The position numbers and the translations under genes are program-made. Source: Deltaproteobacteria bacterium (lineage in GTDB: Bacteria; Myxococcota_A; Polyangia; Polyangiales; Houyiibacteriaceae). Taken from it: a stretch of 43,351 bases of DNA. The notes beneath the pieces were generated by a model that worked only from the letters and a program-made list of their open reading frames with translations, did no database searches and had not been told where the DNA came from. Shown one piece after another: positions 1 to 9,374 of this stretch. The DNA lies in the NCBI GenBank assembly GCA_013151775.1, contig JAADHO010000418.1, forward strand, positions 1-43,351, given 5' to 3'. Positions within the stretch are counted from its first letter, which is position 1, and every line of letters begins with the position of its first letter.

Positions 1-402
1 GCCGAGGCGTTGGCTCGCGGGCTCGACCGGCAGCCCGCTCGGGTCGAGGCACGCATCGACCTCGCGGACGGCGAGCGCGTGCTCCTGGTGGAAGAAGACG
101 GGCGTCTGCGTGTGGCCGGAGGCGTACTCGACGCGCCGAGCCTCAGCACGCCGGAGGACGCCGTGCTAGCGCTGCGTCGGGCCTTGATGCGCCGCAGCCT
201 CGCCGGCGCGTTGCGCACCTTCTCCCAAGCCTCGCGCGCCGACGTCGAGGCGGAGATCCGCGATTTCCTCGAGGCCACGGCCGATCCCTTGGATCTCGAG
301 ACCGAGGTCGCCGGAAACGAAGCACGCGTGCGCCTGACCGGTGGGCGGCACGTCACGCTGGTTCACGAAGAAGGCGAGTGGCGCGTGGTCGAGGTGGAGT
401 AG
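1..402 (+). CDS. C-terminal part of a hypothetical protein (5' end outside window)
   Basis: Frame open from window edge; ends ...GRHVTLVHEEGEWRVVEVE*. No family recognised. Confidence 0.6.
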   Translation, partial: AEALARGLDRQPARVEARIDLADGERVLLVEEDGRLRVAGGVLDAPSLSTPEDAVLALRRALMRRSLAGALRTFSQASRADVEAEIRDFLEATADPLDLETEVAGNEARVRLTGGRHVTLVHEEGEWRVVEVE

Positions 403-427
403 CGGCCGAGCAGAGTCGGAGCGTCGA

Positions 428-724
428 CTAGAGCCCCGTGACGGCGCCGTCGGGGTTGCCGCCGCGGGGCACATCGTGCCGGCAGTAGCCGCGCCGGCTG
501 CCGAGCTCGTCCACGCAGGTCTCGTCCGTGCCGCACTGATCTTGGCTGTCGCAGGGCGTCGAGCAGATGCCGGGGCAGCCTTCGGGGCCACAGGCGGAGA
601 GATGTGCGCAGATGAGCGAGCCACATTGGCTGTCCGTGGTGCAGCTGTTGTCCTTGTTCTCGCCGCAGGCGGAGAGAACGAGGAAGCACGAGGCGAAGAG
701 CAGTGAGACGAAGAGGTGGCGCAT
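428..724 (-). CDS. Small Cys-rich lipoprotein
   Basis: MRHLFVSLLFASCFLVLSACGEN: signal peptide with lipobox (LSAC), followed by many Cys residues. Confidence 0.7.
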   Translation of the reverse strand: MRHLFVSLLFASCFLVLSACGENKDNSCTTDSQCGSLICAHLSACGPEGCPGICSTPCDSQDQCGTDETCVDELGSRRGYCRHDVPRGGNPDGAVTGL

Positions 725-863
725 GGGGACTCCTGAGTTGCGGTGGAGGGTAGGTACCCATCCGAGGCCCTCGGGTCAACGACTCGGCGCGAAATCTCGC
801 CCGAGCGAGCTTCTGGACCCGACTCGACCCTGCGGCGTCCGCAGCGTAGAACGCGGCGAGTTC

Positions 864-2264
864 ATGCCACGCAAGATCCACTTCGTCTCCCTTGGCTGCG
901 CCAAGAACCGCGTCGACACCGAGATCATGCTCGGAGTGGGAGAGGGCGCGGGCTACGTGCACGAGCCCGTCGCCGAGGCCGCCGACGTGATCGTCGTGAA
1001 CACCTGCGGCTTCATCGGAGAGGCCAAGCAGGAGTCCATCGACGCCATCCTCGAGATGACCGCGCTGCGCGCCTCCGGTAGCTGCCACACCTTGGTGGTC
1101 GCGGGCTGCCTCAGTCAACGCTACGCCGCCGAGCTCGCCGTGGAGATGCCCGAGGTCGATCACTTCCTCGGTTCGAGCGACATGCTCACTCTGGGGAAGG
1201 TCCTCGAGGGCGGCGCCGGGCGCATGCTCGTGCACGATCCCGCCTTCTACACGCAGCGCGCGAGTGATCCCCGCGTACTGAGCCAGAGCCGGCACAGCGC
1301 CTATGTGAAGATCGCCGAAGGCTGCAATCGCACGTGCTCCTTCTGCGCCATCCCCGGCATCCGCGGCAAGCAGCGCTCGCGTTCGATCGATGACATCGCC
1401 GCCGAGGTCGTGCGCCTGGTCGCCGAGGGCGTGGTCGAGGTGAACCTCGTCAGCCAAGACACCATCTCCTATGGGCGCGACCTGCCCGATCGTCCCGACC
1501 TCGCGGCCTTGGTAGCGCGCCTCGCCGAGCTCGACGGATTGCGCTGGCTGCGCCTCCACTATCTCTACCCGGAGCGCCTGAGCGAGCCTCTGCTCGAGCT
1601 CCTGGCCGATCACCCCGTGGTACTACCCTATGTCGACATGCCGCTGCAGCACGCGAGCGACGGGCTGCTCACGCGTATGCGCCGAGGTCATGGGGGTGAG
1701 CGCTTGCGCAAGGTGGTGTCGCGCCTGCGCGAGCGTCTGGGCGACATGGTGTTCCGCTCCACCTTCATCGTCGGTCACCCCGGCGAGACGGAAGCTGACT
1801 TCGAGCAGCTGCTCGAGTTCTTGCGCTGGGCCGAATTCGATCACGTCGGCGTCTTCGGCTACTCCCACGAAGAGGGCACGGCGAGCTTCGAGCAGGACGC
1901 TCTGGTGCCCGAGGAGTTGATCGCCGAGCGTCGCGAGCGCGCCATGGAGCTGCAGCGCCCGATCAGCCGCGCGAAGCTCGACGCGCGTGTGGGAGAGCAG
2001 CTCGAGGTGCTGGTCTCGGGCGTGAGCGACGAGAGCGACCTGTTGCTCGAGGGCCGCTTCTTCGGACAGGCGCCCGAGGTGGACGGACGCGTCTTCTTGG
2101 CCAACGGCGTGGCGCGTCCGGGTGAGCTGCGCCTCGCCCTCGTGACCCAAGCCGGGGACTACGATCTCGTGGCCGACTTGCTCGACGACGAAGGCGCGCG
2201 TGACGCTCCACCCGGCGCGTCGACCCCTACGCCTCGCGTGAAGCTGCGCCTGCTCGACGAATGA
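864..2264 (+). CDS. rimO: Ribosomal protein S12 methylthiotransferase RimO
   Basis: MPRKIHFVSLGCAKNRVDTEIMLG N-terminus, radical SAM CNRTCSFCAIP motif, C-terminal TRAM-like region. ORF track extends upstream but the ATG at 864 fits the family. Confidence 0.93.
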   Translation: MPRKIHFVSLGCAKNRVDTEIMLGVGEGAGYVHEPVAEAADVIVVNTCGFIGEAKQESIDAILEMTALRASGSCHTLVVAGCLSQRYAAELAVEMPEVDHFLGSSDMLTLGKVLEGGAGRMLVHDPAFYTQRASDPRVLSQSRHSAYVKIAEGCNRTCSFCAIPGIRGKQRSRSIDDIAAEVVRLVAEGVVEVNLVSQDTISYGRDLPDRPDLAALVARLAELDGLRWLRLHYLYPERLSEPLLELLADHPVVLPYVDMPLQHASDGLLTRMRRGHGGERLRKVVSRLRERLGDMVFRSTFIVGHPGETEADFEQLLEFLRWAEFDHVGVFGYSHEEGTASFEQDALVPEELIAERRERAMELQRPISRAKLDARVGEQLEVLVSGVSDESDLLLEGRFFGQAPEVDGRVFLANGVARPGELRLALVTQAGDYDLVADLLDDEGARDAPPGASTPTPRVKLRLLDE

Positions 2265-2998
2265 GCGCGACGCGACATCTCCACTCGCGCGCGTTGTTGT
2301 CGATGCTCCTCGTCGGCGGCTGCGCCATCGCTCCACCCGCGCTCACGGGAGGCTCGACCACGCCTTCGCGACGCGGCGACGTGTTGCTCGGCGGCGCCGC
2401 CCGCGTGCCCTTCGGTCGGCTGCGTGAACCCAGCGTGTTGACCGCTGGAGACAGCCGCTATCGCCGCGACGCTCAGGCTGGAGGCGTCGTGCCCGTGGTG
2501 GCCGCGCGCTATGGGCTCGCCCACCACTTCGACATCGGGCTCGGCGTGGCGGGCAGCACCGCACGCGTGGAGCTTCGACGGGAGCACGTGCTAGCCGAGG
2601 GCAGCACGCGACCGAGCTTCGTGTACGCCATCGCGCCCTACGTGGGGCAGATCGCTGGCGGCGGATCCGAGGGCGGGCAGGCCACGCGCTTCGGCGTCGA
2701 CGTCCCCGTCACCTACTCGATCGATTTCGGCGGAGTGTACGAGTTCTGGTTCGGCGCACGCGCAGGTGCCGAGGGAGTGCGGGGTCGACTCGGAGTCGAC
2801 GGCGCGCGTCAAGATGTGCGCGCACAGAAGCTCTACGGAGGCGCCCTCTTCGGGCTGGCCTTGGGTTTTCGTCGCGTCCACATCTTGCTCGAGCTCACGG
2901 CCGCCTACGAGCAGTGGTGGGGCACACATGGCGACACGTCCCTCGATCGCGGTGGTCTCGTGTTGACGCCGGCCTTCGCGTTGCGCGTGAGGCTCTGA
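2261..2998 (+). CDS. Hypothetical lipoprotein / outer-membrane-like protein
   Basis: LLSMLLVGGCAIAP lipobox; ATGA overlap with rimO suggests translational coupling; Gly/aromatic-rich body. Confidence 0.7.
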   Translation: MSATRHLHSRALLSMLLVGGCAIAPPALTGGSTTPSRRGDVLLGGAARVPFGRLREPSVLTAGDSRYRRDAQAGGVVPVVAARYGLAHHFDIGLGVAGSTARVELRREHVLAEGSTRPSFVYAIAPYVGQIAGGGSEGGQATRFGVDVPVTYSIDFGGVYEFWFGARAGAEGVRGRLGVDGARQDVRAQKLYGGALFGLALGFRRVHILLELTAAYEQWWGTHGDTSLDRGGLVLTPAFALRVRL

Positions 2999-3011
2999 GG
3001 CACGCTCGGGA

Positions 3012-3560
3012 CTATCTCGCGGGACCTGTCCTGCTCGCGCTCTTGTCTTCGCGGCGGATCTGAATCTTCTCGCCCAAGAGGGCGCCGATCAGCGTCATCA
3101 TCACGCCCAGGGCGCCGAAGATCAGGTAGGAGATCTGCGAGACCTCGCGTACGTCGGAGATGCGCATCAGCCACGCCACCGTGGGCAGCACGGCGATGGC
3201 GGCGCCCACCGAGGGCTCGATGAAGGTCTTGCCGGGTGAGATGGCGCCGACGACCACGCCGCCGACGAACCAGATGCCCGCCGAGATCACCAGACCCCAC
3301 AACCCCTGCGGGTCGTAGCTGTCGATCACCGCCGGCAAGAGCGCCAGCGCGATCGCCTGCAGCACGATGTAGATCACGAAGGAGGCGATGACCCACTTCC
3401 ACGCGAAACCATCCTGCTGATAGCGCTTGGCTTGCCGCTCCTCTTCGGAGAGGTCGAGGGTGCCGAGGGACTCGAGCTTGGCGCCACACGCGTCGCAGCG
3501 AGATTTGTTCGCGGGGTTCTTGGCCCCGCATACGGAGCAGATGATCGTTTCCGACGCCAT
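3012..3560 (-). CDS. Zinc-ribbon membrane protein
   Basis: MASETIICSVCGAKNPANKSRCDACGAKL double CxxC zinc ribbon followed by several hydrophobic TM segments. Confidence 0.75.
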   Translation of the reverse strand: MASETIICSVCGAKNPANKSRCDACGAKLESLGTLDLSEEERQAKRYQQDGFAWKWVIASFVIYIVLQAIALALLPAVIDSYDPQGLWGLVISAGIWFVGGVVVGAISPGKTFIEPSVGAAIAVLPTVAWLMRISDVREVSQISYLIFGALGVMMTLIGALLGEKIQIRREDKSASRTGPAR

Positions 3561-3662
3561 AGGACGGCCATTGTCACAGCAGGTGGCCCTGAAACGCAAC
3601 CCATTGCAGAAAAATCCACGCAGGCGCTCGACCGGCGCGGTCGGATCTGCTGCAATCGACGC

Positions 3663-5015
3663 ATGAAGACCTTGGAAGTCGCCTTCAACGGTCTCGTGGG
3701 TCCGACACACAATTACGCAGGGCTGAGCCATGGGAACGTCGCCTCCGAGACACACGCGTCGCAGATCTCGCGCCCGAGGCAGGCGGCGCTGCAGGGTCTC
3801 GAGAAGCTGCGCCTGCTCTTCGAGCGAGGCGTGCCGTGTGGCATCCTGCCGCCGCAGGAGCGGCCGAGCATCGGCTTCTTGCGTCAGCTCGGCTTCACGG
3901 GATCGGACGTCGACGTGCTCTCGGCGGCGGCCAAGCAGCCACGCCTGCTCGCCGCTGCGTCGAGCGCCTCGTGCATGTGGACCGCCAACGCCGCCACGGT
4001 CTCGCCGAGCGCGGATACGGATGACGGTCGCGTGCATTTCACGCCGGCCAACCTCGCGAGCAAGCTGCACCGCACCCTCGAGCCCGACGCCACCGCGCGC
4101 GCACTGCGTCGGGTCTTTCACTGCGAGTCGCATTTCGCACACCACGCGCCCCTGCCCGGCGGCGTGCATCTCGGCGACGAGGGTGCGGCCAATCACACGC
4201 GCCTGTGCTCCGCGCCGGGCGCTCGAGGTCTCGAGCTCTTCACCTTTGGGCGTCGCGCCTTCGGAGGTGGCGCGGAGCCCACGCGCTACCCGGCGCGTCA
4301 GACCCTCGAGGCGTCCGAGGCCATCGCACGTCGACACGGGCTCGCGGCCACGCGGACCTTCTTCTTGCAGCAGTCGCCGGACGCCATCGACGCGGGGGTG
4401 TTTCACAACGACGTGATCGCCGTGGGCCACGAGGACCTCCTGCTGCTGCATGAGCGCGCCTACGTGGAGCATGCGGCCGCGCTCGAGGATCTGCGTCGGG
4501 CCTTCGATGGAGAGCTCTGCGTCGTCGAGGCGCGGGAGTCGGAGCTGCCGCTCGCGCACGCGGTTGGCAGCTATCTCTTCAACTCCGAGCTGCTGCGCAC
4601 CTCGGCTGGATCGCGCCTGCTCTTGGCACCGCAGGAGTGTGCCGAGGACGAGCCCACAGCGCGCTTCATCGAGCGTCTGCTCGCGTGGCCCGGCACGCCG
4701 GTGGACGAGGTGCACTACGTCGACCTGCGCGAGAGCATGCAGAACGGTGGCGGGCCCGCCTGTCTGCGTCTGCGTGTGAGCATGACCGTGCCCCAGTATC
4801 AGAGCGTGCTACGCGAGTGTCTCTACGACCTCGAAGCCCACGACAAGCTCACGGCGTGGATCGAGTGTCACTACCGAGAGCAGCTGTCAGGCAGCGACCT
4901 CGCGGATCCCGCCCTGCTCGACGAGAGCCGCCGCGCCCTAGACGAGCTCACAGGCATCCTCGCCCTAGGCAGCGACTTCTACGAGTTTCAGCGAGTTCAT
5001 CGGGGACGGTCCTAA
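3663..5015 (+). CDS. astB: N-succinylarginine dihydrolase AstB
   Basis: MKTLEVAFNGLVGPTHNYAGLSHGNVASETH...RPRQAALQGLEKL...CMWTANAATVSPSADTDDGRVHFTPANL...MQNGGGPACLRLRV, typical of AstB. The TAA stop (5013-5015) lies inside a palindromic repeat. Confidence 0.92.
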   Translation: MKTLEVAFNGLVGPTHNYAGLSHGNVASETHASQISRPRQAALQGLEKLRLLFERGVPCGILPPQERPSIGFLRQLGFTGSDVDVLSAAAKQPRLLAAASSASCMWTANAATVSPSADTDDGRVHFTPANLASKLHRTLEPDATARALRRVFHCESHFAHHAPLPGGVHLGDEGAANHTRLCSAPGARGLELFTFGRRAFGGGAEPTRYPARQTLEASEAIARRHGLAATRTFFLQQSPDAIDAGVFHNDVIAVGHEDLLLLHERAYVEHAAALEDLRRAFDGELCVVEARESELPLAHAVGSYLFNSELLRTSAGSRLLLAPQECAEDEPTARFIERLLAWPGTPVDEVHYVDLRESMQNGGGPACLRLRVSMTVPQYQSVLRECLYDLEAHDKLTAWIECHYREQLSGSDLADPALLDESRRALDELTGILALGSDFYEFQRVHRGRS

Positions 5016-5067
5016 GGAATCCACTTATTGGATGTACACAATAAGTGGATTCCTTAGGACCGTCCCC
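5002..5067. repeat. REP/RAYT-like palindromic element, copy 1 (perfect 29-bp inverted repeat, 8-nt loop); possible bidirectional terminator
   Basis: GGGGACGGTCCTAAGGAATCCACTTATTG-gatgtaca-CAATAAGTGGATTCCTTAGGACCGTCCCC; arms 5002-5030 and 5039-5067. Confidence 0.9.
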
Positions 5068-5077
5068 AAAATCAGAA

Positions 5078-5515
5078 TTATCGGACGCAGACGTCGATGA
5101 CCGGGGGCACACAGTCGTCGACGAGTTCACTCTGGCACGCGGTCCAGCTCTCTAGCTCGACGCTACACTGTGCGTTCAAGCAGGTGTCGTCATCGAGGCG
5201 GCAGCTCTGGTCTGCGGCGCAGCAGGCGAAGTCTTCGTATTCGGGTTCGCAGCCCAATTCGCGCCAGCAGAGCACGCTCTCGGTGATCAGGCAGTTCGCG
5301 CACACGGGTCGTCCATTGTAGCAGGCTCGTTCACAGTCGGTGTTGTCTGTGCAGGCCGCTAGGCAGGTCAGTATGTCGTTGGTGCAGGGCTTCCCACCCG
5401 TCCAATGCTGCAACGCGGGACCGCACTCGGTGTAGCTGAAATCGTCCGCGGGGTAGACTGCGCTGCATCCGGCGAGCGTGAGCGCGAAGAGGACGAAGAA
5501 GGCGGAGGTGCGCAT
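5078..5515 (-). CDS. Cys-rich lipoprotein
   Basis: MRTSAFFVLFALTLAGCSAVYP lipobox; 1-nt stop/start overlap (TGATG-type) with upstream TPR gene. Confidence 0.75.
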   Translation of the reverse strand: MRTSAFFVLFALTLAGCSAVYPADDFSYTECGPALQHWTGGKPCTNDILTCLAACTDNTDCERACYNGRPVCANCLITESVLCWRELGCEPEYEDFACCAADQSCRLDDDTCLNAQCSVELESWTACQSELVDDCVPPVIDVCVR

Positions 5516-6420
5516 CAGAAGCTCCCTTGCATGCTGAGGCCGCAGCCACTCGGCCCGCAGCCAGCGCTCACGGCCGGCTCTTCGGAGCTGTCTCTCCGCA
5601 GCAAGAAGAGGACCACGCCGGTGATCAGGCTGGCGCCACCGAGGATGAAAGAGAGGTCCGCGAGTCCAGTATTCCGGCGCAGAGCGTCGATGTCGTCCTG
5701 GCTCGAAGCGTCCAGACAGACACCGTCTGTGCAGTCGGAGTCGAGGGTGTTGTACTTTCCCTTTGCAGCGAAAGCGAAGGCCGTGCCTAGGACCACCACG
5801 GCGCCACCGGCGATCATCAAGGTGAGGGGCAAGACGCGGCTTCGCGGGGACACTGGCGGTCCGGCGGTCTCGTCGGCGTCGGTCTCATCGGTCGCGTCGT
5901 CGGTCGCGTCGTCGGTCGCGTCGTCGGTCGTGTCATCGGCCGTGCCATTGGTTGCCGCGGTGGCCGCGAGCTGTCTGTCCAGAGCCGCGAGTCGTCCCTC
6001 CATCAGGCCTCGGTCGGGTATCTCCGAGGCGTCGCTGAGGTAGGTCCGCAGGGCGTCCGCGGCCTCCTGTGTGTTGCCCGCGTCGCGCTCCACGAGGTAG
6101 AGGTTGTAGAGCAACTCCGGTCGATGGGAGACCTCGTAGGCCGCTCGAAACTCGCGCGCGGCGTCGGCGAAGCGACCTTGCCGGTAGAGGGTCGTCCCAA
6201 GCCTGAAACGCGTCCTCGCTTCGTCGTCGAGCAAGGCGCTGACCTGCTCCTGGTCGGGCTGCTGAGCGTCGCCTGCGCTGGACTCGGAGTCCTGCGCGGA
6301 GGCCGCTTCGTCGGACGTGTCCGGCGCCACTTCGGCCGCTGGGGGTTGTGCACGGACGCCTCGCGCGACTCCCAAGGAGGCGACGAGAGCGAGCGGCAAG
6401 ACCAATTTCGAGTAGCTCAC
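5515..6420 (-). CDS. TPR protein with two C-terminal TM segments (STPK-associated)
   Basis: GTG start VSYSKLVLPLALVASLGVARGVRAQ signal; TPR-like FRLGTTLYRQGRFADAAREFRAAYEVSHRPELLYNLYLVERDAGNTQEAADAL; C-terminus CGPSGCGLSMQGSF. Confidence 0.78.
   Translation of the reverse strand: MSYSKLVLPLALVASLGVARGVRAQPPAAEVAPDTSDEAASAQDSESSAGDAQQPDQEQVSALLDDEARTRFRLGTTLYRQGRFADAAREFRAAYEVSHRPELLYNLYLVERDAGNTQEAADALRTYLSDASEIPDRGLMEGRLAALDRQLAATAATNGTADDTTDDATDDATDDATDETDADETAGPPVSPRSRVLPLTLMIAGGAVVVLGTAFAFAAKGKYNTLDSDCTDGVCLDASSQDDIDALRRNTGLADLSFILGGASLITGVVLFLLRRDSSEEPAVSAGCGPSGCGLSMQGSF
5887..5939. repeat. In-frame 12-bp tandem repeat (about 4 copies) encoding TDDA repeats
   Basis: cggtcgcgtcgt x3 plus diverged copies; encodes TDDTTDDATDDATDDATDE linker on the minus strand. 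Confidence 0.85.
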
Positions 6421-6463
6421 GCCGCGAGCATAGCAGCGGCTACCGCCGCGTGGCAGTGCTGGA

Positions 6464-8434
6464 TCAAGTTGGGCCACTCGCTGCCGGCGGGAGCAGCCTC
6501 TCGAGGTGCCACTTCTGAGTCAGCATGCTGCGCTCGGCCTCGTTCAAGCGACCACGCAGGATACCTCCGTAGACGATCGCGGGGACGATCACGGCCAGCA
6601 TGGACGCGGCCAAGAGGTAGGGCACGGTCGCGCCCGCTGGGAAGGCGTGCATGTGAGGCAGCACCTCGAGCACTCCGTTGCGGATGGCGTAGGAGGGTGA
6701 GAGCAGGCCCGCAGTCTCGAGCAGGTAGGGGCCGAGCACCGCCATGCTGCACAGAGCCGTCCAGATGTAGCGACGGCCGGTCTTCTCGGTCATGGCGAAG
6801 GAGAGCGCCGCGGTGGCGGTCACCGCCGGGATATACATCAGCGGGCCGAACATGCGCGTGCCGGCGCCCAGCGCGATGGCGCTGCCGATCACGGCGGCGT
6901 ACTGGATCGGTGCGCCCAGAGGTCGCTGGCGAGATCCGATATGGAGCGCGAGCATGGTGCTGAGGGTGGCGATGGCGCCGATGGCCATGGACTTGGGTTC
7001 GCGCACCCCGGCCCAGAAGATGAAGGGCGCGGGCAAGAGCCAGAGCAGATAGATCCACCGCGCCACACCCATGGCCCAGCGCGACTTCTCGTCGCTCATC
7101 TCGTGCCAGGTGACGCGCACCTCGTCGGGTATGCGCCGTGGTGGCGAATCGAGCAGACGCACCATGGTGCGCAGAGGTTCCGGGTCTTCGGGTGTGAGGG
7201 CGAGCGCTCGGCCGACTTCGTGCATCGCCTTTCTGCGCTGCGCCTCGGCGAGCTGTTCGTCTTCCAGCGCGAGCGCCTCGTCGGCGGCAGCCTCGGCGGC
7301 TTGCCTGTGATCTCGCGCCAACTTCTCGCGTAGATCCGAGTCGCGCATGCCGTCGAGGTAGGCCTCGACCGCGTCACTGAGCTCTCGCGCGGAGCCGAAT
7401 CGATCCTCGACCGCGAGCTCGGTGGCGTGGAGCACGATCTGGTCGAGCTCGGGCGCGATCTCGCGACCCGGCGTGCGTGACGCGGGGCTGCGATCTGCGG
7501 AGCCCATGACCGTGGAGGCGATTCGCAGAGCCACGCCTTCTTCGCCATGTATGGGCTCGAGGGCGAGCATCTCGAAGAGGATCGTGCCCAAGGCGTAGAT
7601 GTCGGCCGCCGGACCCGCCGTGTCGCCGTCGCCGCGGGCTTGCTCTGGAGCCATGTAGCCGGGTGTGCCGATCAGGTCTCCTGCACGCGTCGCCCGCGGT
7701 GTGGATCCGCTCGACCCCTCGCCCGACTCCGCCGGCAAGGGAAGCGCGCCGGGCATGGTCGCCAGACCCCAATCGAGCACGTAGACCTCGCCGAAGTCGC
7801 CAAACATCAGGTTGGCGGGCTTGAGGTCGCGATGCACGACGCCGTGCTGATGCGCGTAGTCCACGGCCAGGCAGACCTGATTGAACGCGCCGAGCAGCTT
7901 GCGCTCCGACCAACCCGTCTGCTCCAAACCGCCTCCCTTGCGGGCGCTCCGTAGAATGGAGTGGAGCGTCGTGCCCTTCAGGCGCTTCATGGAGAAGTAG
8001 GCGTCACCGTTCTGATCGAGTCCCAGATCGTAGACCGGGACGATCGACGGATGTTCGAGCTGACCCTGCACGCGCGCCTCTCTCAGGAAACGCACGACCT
8101 GACCCGCGTGCACCTCGTCGCCCTGGATCACCTTGATGGCCACGTCCCGACCGATGCGGTGGTCGTGAAACAGGCGTACTTCGCCCATGCCTCCAACGCC
8201 CAACAGCTCGCCGCGGTGATAGCGCGCGGAAAACCCCTCGTCGGCGAGTACGTCGTCGAGCGTGAGTTCACCACTGAGCAGCGCCTCTTCACTCGGAATC
8301 GGCAGCGTCGGCGCCATCGATCTCGAAGGCGGCATCGACTCGCCCTCGCCCGTCACAGCTCGACGGTCTACGCGCGTGCGCGCCACGGATTGCTCTGGAG
8401 TCTCTGGACTAGTCTCATCGTGCTCATCGACCAT
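6464..8434 (-). CDS. Eukaryotic-like Ser/Thr protein kinase with C-terminal multi-pass membrane domain
   Basis: LLGVGGMGEVRLFHDHRIGRDVAIKVI, VVHRDLKPANLMFGDFGEVYVLDWGLAT, GTPGYMAPEQARG; hydrophobic C-terminal third. Alternative GTG start at 8473. Confidence 0.9.
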   Translation of the reverse strand: MVDEHDETSPETPEQSVARTRVDRRAVTGEGESMPPSRSMAPTLPIPSEEALLSGELTLDDVLADEGFSARYHRGELLGVGGMGEVRLFHDHRIGRDVAIKVIQGDEVHAGQVVRFLREARVQGQLEHPSIVPVYDLGLDQNGDAYFSMKRLKGTTLHSILRSARKGGGLEQTGWSERKLLGAFNQVCLAVDYAHQHGVVHRDLKPANLMFGDFGEVYVLDWGLATMPGALPLPAESGEGSSGSTPRATRAGDLIGTPGYMAPEQARGDGDTAGPAADIYALGTILFEMLALEPIHGEEGVALRIASTVMGSADRSPASRTPGREIAPELDQIVLHATELAVEDRFGSARELSDAVEAYLDGMRDSDLREKLARDHRQAAEAAADEALALEDEQLAEAQRRKAMHEVGRALALTPEDPEPLRTMVRLLDSPPRRIPDEVRVTWHEMSDEKSRWAMGVARWIYLLWLLPAPFIFWAGVREPKSMAIGAIATLSTMLALHIGSRQRPLGAPIQYAAVIGSAIALGAGTRMFGPLMYIPAVTATAALSFAMTEKTGRRYIWTALCSMAVLGPYLLETAGLLSPSYAIRNGVLEVLPHMHAFPAGATVPYLLAASMLAVIVPAIVYGGILRGRLNEAERSMLTQKWHLERLLPPAASGPT

Positions 8435-8473
8435 GCGGCGCAATGTACAGAAGATCCCAGACCTCATCAGCAC

Positions 8474-8507
8474 GGGGACGGTCCTAAGCAGCTAAGTCGT
8501 TGCCCCG
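8474..8507 (+). repeat. REP/RAYT-like element, copy 2
   Basis: GGGGACGGTCCTAAGCAGCTAAGTCGTTGCCCCG; 26/29 identical to the first 29 nt of copy 3. Confidence 0.75.
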
Positions 8508-8561
8508 TCGATCGCCCGCCCACGCCAAGGCGGCTACGGCGATGTCGTCGAGCGTCGCCGC

Positions 8562-9374
8562 TCAGCGAAGTTCGACGACCACGTCGGCGATCTCGTTGTA
8601 GTCCTCGAGGTGCGCGAAGCTCGCCGACGTCAGATCGCTGCCGAGCGCCGGGATGATCCACGACTCGTCGCCCTCGTCGGGGCCGAGCAGAGGCGAGTCG
8701 TAGACGCCATCGCCCGTCTTGTCGGACCAGATCGTCACCTGATAGCTCGAGCCGAGGTCGATGATGCCCGGGATGGTGACGTCGAAGTCGGACTGGGTGA
8801 CCGCGGCCTTGCGATAGAGTCCGACCGTGCGCGCGGGCGGTGGCTCGTCTACGCCCGCCGGTGGCATGGAGATCACGCGGACCTCGAGCGCGTTCCCGTC
8901 GGCGTTCATGCCGCTGAGGCTGAGCGTGAAGTCCTCTCCGATGGCTATCGGCTCCGTCAGGTTCACGAAGTCGAAGCGGTGCACGAAGACACGGGTTGGC
9001 GAGACGCAGGCGTCGTCGATACGCCACACATGATCGTCTGGCGGATCCGTGTACAGGTCGTCGTTGTTCTCGTCGGAGTAGAAGTCGAGCGCTGCGTGTC
9101 CGGCGGGCGCCGCGTCGAGCATCACGATGCGCGCGTTGACTGCTCCCATGGGGTCGAGGATCGCGCGGGCGCTGAGGAAGGGCGTCGTCGAGCCTTCGAC
9201 GATCTTCACCACGCGCAGCTCGAAGAGATCCTCGGCGTGGGGCGTGAAGCCTTGAAGGTCGAGGTCGACGTCGCAGCCCTCGTCGGGTTCGAAGCGACCG
9301 AGGTCCGAGATCGCGAAGCAGCCGGAGCTCGTGAGCGAGAGCAGCGTGATGGCCATCAGGACGAACGCGCGCAT
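8562..9374 (-). CDS. Hypothetical lipoprotein
   Basis: MRAFVLMAITLLSLTSSGCFAISDLGRF lipobox; 1-nt overlap with upstream TPR gene. Confidence 0.72.
   Translation of the reverse strand: MRAFVLMAITLLSLTSSGCFAISDLGRFEPDEGCDVDLDLQGFTPHAEDLFELRVVKIVEGSTTPFLSARAILDPMGAVNARIVMLDAAPAGHAALDFYSDENNDDLYTDPPDDHVWRIDDACVSPTRVFVHRFDFVNLTEPIAIGEDFTLSLSGMNADGNALEVRVISMPPAGVDEPPPARTVGLYRKAAVTQSDFDVTIPGIIDLGSSYQVTIWSDKTGDGVYDSPLLGPDEGDESWIIPALGSDLTSASFAHLEDYNEIADVVVELR

Noticed and set aside
363-1613. 416-aa minus-strand ORF
   Set aside because: Antisense shadow of rimO; no coherent domain.
6464-8434. DWG instead of DFG in the kinase activation segment as evidence of a pseudokinase
   Set aside because: LDWGLA variants occur in many bacterial STPKs; HRDLKPAN and the VAIK lysine are intact, so inactivity is not supported.
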